Positions 55,353-64,000 of a DNA stretch of 64,000 nt are shown here, piece by piece. This stretch comes from Lotus japonicus (Eukaryota; Streptophyta; Magnoliopsida; Fabales; Fabaceae). Location: positions 30,185,857-30,249,856 of the forward strand of contig NC_080046.1 of assembly GCF_012489685.1 (NCBI RefSeq). Reading direction: 5' to 3'. Both the position numbers and the translations under genes were made by a program. A model generated the notes under the pieces. It was not told the DNA's origin and searched no databases. It saw only the letters and a program-made list of their open reading frames with translations. How positions within the stretch are numbered: the stretch's first letter is position 1; the number at the start of each line of letters is the position of its first letter.

Positions 55353-58290
55353 TTAACTGCTTATAATCACATCTTTAATTTCTAGCTGTTGATTTTACTT
55401 TTGCTTTACAACAAACAACGGTTACTTTCTAAAACCACTACGTACACACGTTCTCTACCACTCTTTATTTTCGTCTCTCTCTCCTATTTGCAAAACCCTT
55501 ATCTTCTCTGTTATACTTTCTCTCTCTCTCTCCTTCATCCCTCTTCTACGCTAACCTTCAACCTTCAACCGCCAACCGCCAACCTTCTTCACAATGGCAA
55601 GATCAGAAAGGGATGATTCCGCAGAAAAGGTTGATTCCGCTGATGGAATGGTGTTTCCGAATCTGGTAGTGGGTCTCGCAAGGGGTCAAGTTGGTCTAGT
55701 TCTTCGCTCCACAGAAGCTACTCAAGCAGAACATCAAGAAACAAGGGATGTTATTTTATTGCTCAACGAGGTTGTGTTGTCACCTGTGTTTTTCCTCCAG
55801 AAGAACTTCAAGTTCTTGCTGAATGGTGTTTTGATCTCAACAACATTGCTGCAAATGGGGTTGATCTTCGTCCTGAAGTGCAGGCCCAAGGCTGGGAAAG
55901 GTACTTTCATAGACTACCTGGTCCAGTCTATGAGAAGCTGGTGAAGGAATTCTGGAAGCATGCAGATTGTGATGAGCTTCAAGTGGTTTCTTATGTTCTT
56001 GGAAAGAGGATCATCATTACTGAGAAATCGATTGCTAGACTTCAGAAACCAGTAATGGTTACAGATTTCAATTACAGGAATCAAAGGTCAAGAAGAAGAC
56101 CAAAGAAATGGTTAACAAGGCGCTGTACTCTACCTGGAAACCAGGTAAAAATGATTGCAAGACAAAGGATCTTCACCCTGATATGAGGATTTGGCACAAG
56201 ATCGTACTGAACTGTATCAATCTGAGGCCAAAGGGAAGTTCTCCAGACTACATCAACTTCACTTAGAAGGTGTTGCTTTACTTCATCAAGGAACACACCA
56301 AAGTCTGTCTTCCCTACTTTCTGTTTTCTTATCTGAAGGACTGCATCAGAAAATCAAGAACCACTTCTTCACCCAAGTCTACAATCAAGTATATTCCTTT
56401 TGGCAGACTTCTATCTGATGTCTTCATTGAGAGCAAGTTGATTCAGGCTCTGACCAAGGCTGGATGCACTGAAGACCTAACAATTATTGTTGGAGATGTC
56501 TTCACCCTTACATCAATGAAGAAGATGGGCCTGATAGTTACAAAAGTTGAAGTTGACTCTGCAACCACAAAGTCTGATGTCAGGAAAAGAAGAGTCCCTC
56601 TGAAGGACTACCCTCTCTGGTCAAAGGCTGATGATCCAGAGGCAATCATGTACTACCCTGATGATCTGAAGAAGCAAGGTTATGATGTGGATGAGTTCTT
56701 CAGAAATCTACCAGAACCTTCGGGCTTTGAGTCTCCCAAGAAGAAGAAGACCAAGAGGAAGCAAGAGGACACCTCTGAAGCAAAGGATCCCTCTTATGGT
56801 GATGATGATGATGAACCACCACCTCAGAAGAAGACAAAGAAGGTCAGAATTGCAACCAAAGTCACTCATCTGGAACAAACTCTGGAGCCTACTCAAGCTG
56901 CAATTGCTACCAGAGACACCATATCTGCAACCCGAGCTTCAAGTAAGTTTGTTGTTCTTTCAGATGAAGATAATTTGAATATGATTGATGCAATTCCTGT
57001 TGACTCCAACCCTGTTGCTACCATAACCTTACCTTCTCCTCTTCCTGAACCCACACCAATTGATCAATCAACTTCTCACATCTCACCACCAAGGTATTCA
57101 TTCTTTCAACCCTCCATTGAGGAAGAACCCCTCTGGAAAATGCTCCAAACTCCCAAGTCCATTAAACCAACCTCACCCATTATAATTCCATACAATCCAC
57201 AAGTTTCTGAAACACAAGCTCTAGAGACACCAACCATTGAAAAGTCTAAATCTGAGCCTAAACCCTCTGATCACTCTAATCAAGAATCCTCTGATAGAGA
57301 AATTCTCTCTCCTGCTCCTTCTGTATCCTTTCCTACCAATGTTGCCATTTCCTCTCCATCCAACAACTCTGAGACTACTCGTAAATTCCTTCAAGTTGCA
57401 AGTGAAAGGCTCTCAGAGATTCCTGAATATTACCAAACAGTTCCAAGCCCAAACCGCTGTCCTGGACCCAGACCAGAACCTCTGGTTGCTCCTGATTTTC
57501 CAATCAAAGCGGTCCCTCTGACGTCAGTACCACCTCCTCTTCCTCTTTCTCCTCTGCCTCAAAATGAAAAGTCTGTCTCAAACCAATCTCCAAATCCTGA
57601 GACTGAAACTTCTCCTCCAAACCTAGAGACCAATACCTCTGCACCTCAAACTCTACAAATTGGTTCTCCTCAGGTTGTCTCTGAAGCTACTAGTAGCAAT
57701 CATCCTTCCTCACCTGAAACCAATCTCTCACTCGTTCCCTATACCCACCTTGGACCAAACACCCTGCTTGATTGCATCAACTTATTTAATCATGAAGCAT
57801 CTTTAAGGGTTCGCAATGTGCATGGTCGCACTAACCTCAGTGAGAAACCAGACATGGTTGTTGAAGACTGGGATCGTCTATGCACTTGGATGCTTGACCA
57901 AGTGGCAGTGATGATGGGTTTCCTTACTGCTGAAAGGGATCAAAGAGTTGAAGTTGCTAGCCAGCGTTTCAGAAGAAGAGAAGCATTGAATGAACAAAAG
58001 TTGAGAGACCAGCTTTATGCTGCTTTTGATGAAGCAAGGAAGAAGAAAGAACAAGAAGAAGCGACAACAAGGTTTGAAGCTGAACAACGTGAAGCTGCAA
58101 GGTTGGAAGATCTGGAACAAGCTGCTAGACTACAAGCTGAAGCTGAGGCTCTTAGAAATCAAGCACTTGGAATCATTCCATTTGCTGATATTGCCTCCAC
58201 CTCTACTCAAGTTCCTCACTCTGAACTAGGCTCTGCAATTCCATCCTCTGATTCAAAATCAGCCAGGATCTTCCAGACTTGATAATCGGA
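55353..58290 (+). mobile_element. Element H: family-1 fragment (spacer + ORF3)
   Basis: Begins in the pol-ORF3 spacer (worn inverted repeat, CCACTACGTACACACG leader) and runs through ORF3 to the SSRLD-like region near its C terminus, where similarity to A and B ends. Antisense ORF, polypurine tracts and 3' LTR are missing. Oldest family-1 copy here. Confidence 0.82.
55594..58282 (+). pseudogene. ORF3 of element H, decayed
   Basis: ATG 55594 aligns with the starts in A and B. Frameshifts near 55760 and 56035, TAG at about 56264 (CAG in relatives), then a long open frame 56270-58282 covering IKYIPFGRLLSD, a basic cluster (PPPQKKTKKVR), the Pro/Ser region and the coiled coil. Truncated at the C terminus. 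Not functional. Confidence 0.88.
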
Positions 58291-59079
58291 TGAGAAAACT
58301 TCTTTCTGATTTTGGTGTAAAGCAGACTTGATAAAGGCTTCTAGGTCCGACGACACTTCTTTCTTGGTCCCGAAGTTCATGAAGTTAACTTAAACACTGT
58401 CTTGGACCAAGTAAGCCATTGTTAGATTAGAAACATCACATTGTTGACTGCTTTAAGGTCCTATTGGGACCTTAAATAAGCTCACTGTTCCTTCCTACGC
58501 TAGGTAAAATTCCATTTGTTTTATGTTTTAACAATGTCATATATCGACGAATGCCCGACCGACGGGTTGAAGCTCACGAATTTGAGCTCGAACATGCCGG
58601 AGTCAAGCAAAAGCTTCACCAAACCTTAAGAACGCAATGTTTGTGTGCCACAACTGGGTGTGATAAGTCACAAATTGTGACTGGGTTGTCGTTTACCCAT
58701 TTTGAAAAAACTCGGTCGGGACGCAATTTTTGATCGGGACATGAATTTTGAGTGATTTGATCCGTTTAATCACTCATTTGCCATGGAATGAGGTGAAAAG
58801 CTAGCCCGGGACGCTCAGGGGGGCATTCCATAGCAATGGTGGAATAACGTTTAAAATAAGGTGTGTTTAAGTAGGTGTGTGATTAAACGGTATGCCCCCA
58901 ATTAATTGAACAACATGATCCATTCCAAATGACGTCGTCTTCAGGTCTAACATTTATTTATATAACCTGGTCAATGTATATGACAAAACTATTGAGCAAT
59001 ACTTCGCTCATTAAGTTGAGTAGTTTTGCAACCCTAGAATTTACTAGTTAAGTCAATCCTGGCTCATTTTTACTAGTAC
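58291..59079. other. Unassigned sequence between H and host region
   Basis: About 790 bases with no supported gene. Holds a possible short terminal-inverted-repeat element: GGGGGGCATTCC at 58818-58829 faces GGTATGCCCCC at 58889-58899. A 60-codon ORF (58551-58733) shows nothing recognisable. Confidence 0.5.
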
Positions 59080-59220
59080 CAAAAGACACACTTCACAACA
59101 ACACATAGCTGCTCCAACAGCACGACAACAAACGCTGCTCCAACAGCACAACAACAAACGCTGCTCCAACAGCACAACCACGACAAACTCAACACTTGGA
59201 TCCGACGACACTCCTCGTTT
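59080..59220 (-). repeat. Inverted fragment of a G-type LTR minisatellite
   Basis: 141 bases that are the reverse complement of G LTR 46613-46832, with three repeat units instead of six. Similarity stops sharply on both sides (CAAAAGACAC on one, CTCGTTT on the other). Isolated from any other G sequence. Confidence 0.88.
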
Positions 59221-60529
59221 ATTTTTCTGACAATATACTTGGTTGAAGGACGAATTCGGAGAAAGAAGTTCACAATTATCAAAGATTGCTTATATTTAGT
59301 GCTTGGCAGATTCATTATCTTCAACAAATAGGTTTAGTAGTGTAACATAATACATTTCCTTCCATTATATCTCATTTCACCCTTCTCATCAATCCAAAGA
59401 TAACATTAGAATGTCAAACGACATATTCCTGCACACTGAATTTTTACGTTGAATTTCTTAACGCAATTTGTCTTCTATGAACGCAATCTGTTCATCTGAT
59501 GTACAGATTTTAATCTTTTGCATCATTCAGCTCTAATCTTTCTCTTTTCTTGGTTCATTTAGTTTGTCATCCCATCTTGAATCCCATCTGGTCCTTAGAA
59601 GTGTTTTTAGTAAATTAGCAACAAAATTCCCTCCAGATGCTAATACTTTCAATTCATACCACAAGTTTAATCTTTCATTAGAATTCATACCTAAGTATGA
59701 ATAACGCGTCAATAAATAAAGCGTTAAGAGAGCACTAGGTGTTATTCTATTATAAAACCTACATGTAAACATATTTGTGTTAGAGCTCATATTCCTGATT
59801 ATATGTTTCGTGATTATCTCAATGTTGCCTTGTGAGTTGGATAACCTATCTTGCAATTTATGTATTCTTAATGCATGTAGTGCAAATTGAAAATTGTTCT
59901 GTATTTTCAGCTTTTACAGCTATTTGTTTGATCTGGTTAAATTTGAATGGCACTTTTGAACGCTCGACCCCCTGCATGGAAGCCATAATTGAACAGTGTG
60001 CTCTTGGCATGATAAAAAAAGGGACATGTCCCCTTAAACACTTCTGAAATATTTTAGCCTCCGATGTTGAGACGTAGAAATCATGATGTTTCCAATTAAT
60101 CTCGAGAAGCTATATGGAGCTAAGTTCCATGGTTTAATATTACATCAGTGAACAAACAATTCAACTAAGAAAATAAGAAGAAAGGAAACAAAAGAATTTT
60201 TTCCTGGATTAGTATTTAGACATTGTGCACCTAACCCATGCATGATCAACATTGCAATTAGTAATCATTTGTTACTATTTAATCAGAAGATATTTCTCAT
60301 GCGATAAACAACTTTTTTTGCAATGTATGTGGTCTTATACTTTCTGACACGGAATATATATTATACTTGATAGTTGATACTTGATACTATTGTAAGATAT
60401 CATTAACTGATCTGTTTGACATATTTTCTTCCAATATTTTGTTAAGATTTTCTGTTTATGTGTTGCATATGTTCTTTGTTTTCTGGAATGATTAGTTCAT
60501 GCGTCCTTTTCACTTTTATTATCATACAG
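59221..60529. other. AT-rich region before the carrier exons
   Basis: About 1.3 kb without a supported exon. Contains the first copy of the 98-bp repeat (59490-59587). A 71-codon ORF at 59832-60047 has no recognisable similarity. Ends with the pyrimidine-rich acceptor before 60530, so at least the right part is intron or former intron. Confidence 0.55.
59490..59587 (+). repeat. 98-bp direct repeat, copy 1
   Basis: GTTCATCTGATGTACAG... nearly identical to 63699-63795 (two substitutions and one indel). The second copy lies downstream of the carrier stop codon, probably in its 3' UTR region. Suggests a former gene end, or a small mobile repeat. Confidence 0.9.
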
Positions 60530-63490
60530 GAAAGAGGTTCTTTGAGGAGCTGGATAGAGATGGGGATGGCCAAGTAACTCTGGAAGATTTAGAAATGGCA
60601 ATGCGACAGAGAAAGCTGCCACGAAGATATGCTAAAGAATTTATGAGCCGTACTAAAAGTCACTTATTTTCTAGGTCATTTGGCTGGAGACAATTTTTAT
60701 CATTAATGGAACAGAAGGAGCCAACTATTCTTCGTGCATATACTTCACTGTGTCTAAGCAAGTCAGGGACTCTGAAGAAGAGTGAAATATTGGAATCACT
60801 TAAGAACGCAGGATTGCCTTCAAATGAAGACAATGCTGTTGCTATGATGCGATTTCTGAATGCAGACACAGAAGAGTCTATTTCATATGGGCATTTCCGC
60901 AATTTCATGCTTCTGCTTCCCTCAGATCGTCTTCAAGAGGATCCTAGGTAAGATAGCCATGATCATTTGATTGATTTTTCCCATATATTAGATACAAGTC
61001 TAATAAGTGCTAGTACTGTCTTGTCAAGATGTTGTGCTTATCAGGTATCTGGTTGTCTTAATATCTTTCAGTGAATTAGCTGTTCAACTTTGCTTATAGT
61101 AGACAATGACATCACAATTTGTTTAATGATACAAAAGTAAATTTTAACACAGCGAAAAGAGAGCAAATAAGCTGGGGGATGATAAGACATCCTTCAAAAT
61201 AGAAAATAAAAAAGAAGGGACATTAAGCAGACATAAGTAAAACAAACCATAGAGAAGTCATAAACCAATTCCTCCAGCAAAGAGCACCCTTTAAAATGTG
61301 TGTGCATTTAATTTCGACCATATGCACCCAAGAATTTCATAACTGCACATTACCAGAGTTTTGGCCTTCTTGCTTTTACCAAACCTTCATACAATTTCTC
61401 TCAAATGCAATCTTCTCAAATACCCAAAAGATTTTTCTATGGGGAAGTTGTTAGCTACCTTAAACTGAAGGGTGATTACATATTTTGGCTGTTGTATTTG
61501 ATTTGTTAGAAATATATTCAGTGTGTTAAATTACCATGTTTTGATGCGATCCCTGCTTTTTTGCTATCCATTTTTAAGGCAAATGTTCAGGACAAATTGA
61601 ATTATGGAACAAGATTAGATCATGCTGCAGTGATGTAGTTAGTACTTCACTTTCCTCGTTGTCTCAACTTCCAGCAGCATGCAATGATTTAGGTTCACCC
61701 TCTATATCGATATACTTTCAGGAGTATTTGGTTTGAAGCTGCGACTGTAGTTGCCGTTCCACCACCTGTTGAATTTCCTGCTGGAAGTGTTCTAAGATCT
61801 GCATTGGCAGGTGGTCTTGCTTGTGTCCTATCTTGTGCATTACTTCATCCAGTTGATTCAATCAAGGTAACTTCTTGACCTTAATGATTTCAGTAGATAG
61901 TGTGATTCCATACTCCTCTTATAGCTGTCTGATGTTTTGGCTCCTTCAAATGGCCTCATCATTTTCTTATTTGCTGTGTTAGACTCGAGTACAAGCATCA
62001 ACCATGTCCTTTCCTGAAATAATTTCTAAGCTGCCACAGATTGGGGTACGAGGTTTATACAGGGGGTCAATCCCTGCAATTCTTGGACAGTTTTCAAGGT
62101 TATTTCTTTAATCTCTATTTCTTCCCTCCCACCTTCCTTTCTTTTGAAACTTTTGAAACTATTATGCAGAATAGAAAGGGTATAGCCTCATAACTCATAA
62201 GTACTTTCCCTAAACAACATAGAGCAGTGTTATATTCCTTTCAATCTCAAGCTAGCTTTTGAAAATACAGCCATGGCTTGCGAACTGGGATATTTGAAGC
62301 GAGTAAATTGGTGATGATAAATGTTGCCCCGACACTACCAGAACTTCAGGTAATTACTAAATCTTATTTGCTGTTAATTATTATTTTGGGCTACTCCTTC
62401 TGATTACTTTCCTTTATCTCTCATGTTCCTTGTATTTTGCAAGGAATGCAGTGAACATAAAGTAATGGTCTTATCTCCTTAGTCCTTAGTTGTTAGCTAA
62501 CTATGCTTGTGTCCTTTGTTTTGTCCCATAATATCAGTTTTTCAGCCTTTTTGTAGTATATAGTTTGGTTTTAGTTAAATCCGTCGCAGTATTGAGAAAT
62601 GTGATTGACAATGTGGCTTAACTACTTCAGCAATTTATATTTTTTCAATACTTAAAAGGGTTGTCCACTTTGATTGACCTTTGAAAATGTATTTTTACAT
62701 GGTGTTTGATCATAGGTTTGTTATGTTGTGCAGTAGGATTTGATTAGTAGCCTAGTAGGTACTTTACTAAAATCTACAAGCTTCACATATTAGCATTCAT
62801 GTAGGTACAATCCGTGGCATCATTCTGTAGCACGTTTTTGGGAACAGCTGTGCGGATTCCCTGTGAGGTGTTAAAGCAGAGGTTACAGGCTGGTATTTTT
62901 AACAATGTCGGCGAGGCTTTGGTCGGTACTTGGGAGCAGGATGGTGTTAAGGGTTTCTTTCGTGGAACTGGAGCTACCCTTTGTCGCGAGGTTCCGTTTT
63001 ATGTTGCTGGCATGGGGCTTTATGCTGAATCTAAGAAGGTATTTGATTTCCATGATCCTGTGTGTTTATCTCTTGGTATTGAGTTTGTCTATCAAATTTA
63101 CAGTTTTGTATGCATTATAGAGTTGTTTAAGGTTCAATTGTACTGAATGCCATGTTAATGCCATAGGGTGTGCAAAAACTGCTGGGACGGGAACTGGAGG
63201 CCTGGGAAACAATTGCGGTTGGAGCTTTATCCGGCGGCCTGGCGGCTGTTGTGACGACACCATTTGATGTCATGAAAACTAGAATGATGACTGCGCAGGG
63301 TCGGTCGGTGCCGATGACCATGATAGCTATCTCTATACTCCGGCGTGAGGGACCCCTTGGTTTGTTTAAAGGGGCTGTGCCAAGGTTCTTTTGGATTGCT
63401 CCTCTTGGTGCGATGAACTTTGCAGGTTATGAGTTAGCAAGGAAGGCCATGAATAAAAATGAGGAGGTTAAGACTGTCAGTTCAGAGTAA
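60530..63490 (+). CDS. SAMTL: EF-hand mitochondrial carrier protein (SAMTL-like), 3' exons
   Basis: Host gene, six exons in window: 60530-60947, 61722-61866, 61983-62098, 62271-62349, 62805-63038, 63167-63490 (TAA). All introns GT-AG and the joined frame is open for 437 codons. Exon 1 carries an EF-hand loop (DRDGDGQVTLED) and helical repeats; the rest is a mitochondrial carrier with three signature motifs PVDSIK, PCEVLK and PFDVMK, one per repeat. The order EF-hand region then carrier is that of the Arabidopsis S-adenosylmethionine transporter-like protein; substrate here is inferred from that likeness only. Acts in an organelle inner membrane. Exon 1 starts in phase (one base of the Gly codon is missing), so at least one 5' exon, encoding several hundred residues in the family, is not between 58290 and 60530. 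Either a very long TE-filled intron or a truncated copy. Confidence 0.88.
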
Positions 63491-64000
63491 TGTTGTTTCA
63501 TACAGCAAGCAAACTAAATCCTAGTCTTAACTGAATTTTTGAGTTTCTAGCAGCAATCAATGAGTAAGGCCATTGATAAATGCGGCTCTGAAATACACAT
63601 TTTGTTTCATTTGTTCATTTTCTACTTTCTGAGTCTGCCATTTGTAGCAGCAGAGTACAAAAAATATGTTCTACTTGCACACTAAAAAGGTTCAATTTGT
63701 TCATCTGATGTAGAGATTTTAATCTTTTGCATCATTCAGCTCTAATCTTTCTCTTTTCTTGGTTCATTTAATTGTCATCCCATCTTGAATCCCATTTTGC
63801 ACCTGAATGAGTTTGATATGAGGTTAAATGTTGCAAGTTTACTTATTGTTCTGATTCCCTACAGGAAATCATATTACAGGAGATTGAATTATACAAAATG
63901 AGGTTTGCAGACATGTAAACCAAAAGTAGTTATCAGTTATAAATGTTACTTACTGATTCTATATTCTTGTTGGTCAAGAAGTTAAGTTTCCACCACAACA
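63491..64000 (+). other. 3' flank of the carrier gene
   Basis: AT-rich, probably 3' UTR in the first part. Contains copy 2 of the 98-bp repeat at 63699-63795. No further gene seen. Confidence 0.6.

Noticed and set aside
59832..60047. Missing N-terminal exon of the carrier gene
   Set aside because: The 71-codon ORF shows no EF-hand, no carrier motif and no fitting splice donor that would join the 60530 exon in phase.

Overview
This window is plant nuclear DNA: a dense nest of LTR retrotransposons (about 1-58290) lying against the 3' half of one intron-containing host gene (60530-63490). The two Ty1/copia families, with stacked polypurine tracts and a long extra ORF (ORF3) after pol, are typical of Sireviruses. 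The host gene resembles the EF-hand mitochondrial carrier known in Arabidopsis as SAMTL. Repeat style suggests a eudicot, most likely a legume, but the species cannot be fixed from sequence alone. A 100-N scaffold gap sits at 43901-44000.

Layout. Element A (1-11398) is a copia Sirevirus (family 1). It appears intact: gag, overlapping pol, ORF3, and a 130-aa ORF on the opposite strand before the 3' LTR. A sits in the gag of element B (11399-30882, family 1, broken gag-pol but intact ORF3 and intact antisense ORF). B was also invaded by element C (12213-21360, family 2, 5-bp duplication AAAAG on both sides, four stops in gag-pol, ORF3 intact). B in turn interrupts element D (30883-33554, minus strand, family 2). 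The D LTR is cut by element E (33555 to the gap), a Ty3/gypsy element with 3.6-kb LTRs. After the gap comes an LTR of a third family-1 copy, F (44001-44410 and 54787-55352). F is split by G (44411-54786), a gypsy element with 3.7-kb LTRs, a broken gag and almost no pol, flanked by AACGG duplications. F is followed by H (55353 to about 58290), an old fragment carrying only a decayed ORF3.

How the parts work. A alone looks able to make its own proteins. C and B have lost gag-pol. E and G are non-autonomous relatives of chromodomain gypsy elements (Tekay-like): both carry the same deletion joining an integrase stub to the C-terminal chromodomain tail. E keeps an RT block but has lost the capsid; G keeps the capsid but has no RT.

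The most unusual signals are: (1) two arrays of hairpins in the E LTR, 5 + 8 units, whose loops are constant while the stem arms change together; (2) the conserved antisense ORF in A and B, each copy with a TATA box about 50 bp before its ATG; (3) ORF3 proteins that carry nuclear-localisation-like basic clusters and no membrane segment, behind leaders with their own promoter-like sequences. The right-hand 5.7 kb holds a small inverted copy of a G-type LTR minisatellite, a 98-bp repeat flanking the carrier gene, and six carrier exons whose 5' partners are not in the window.
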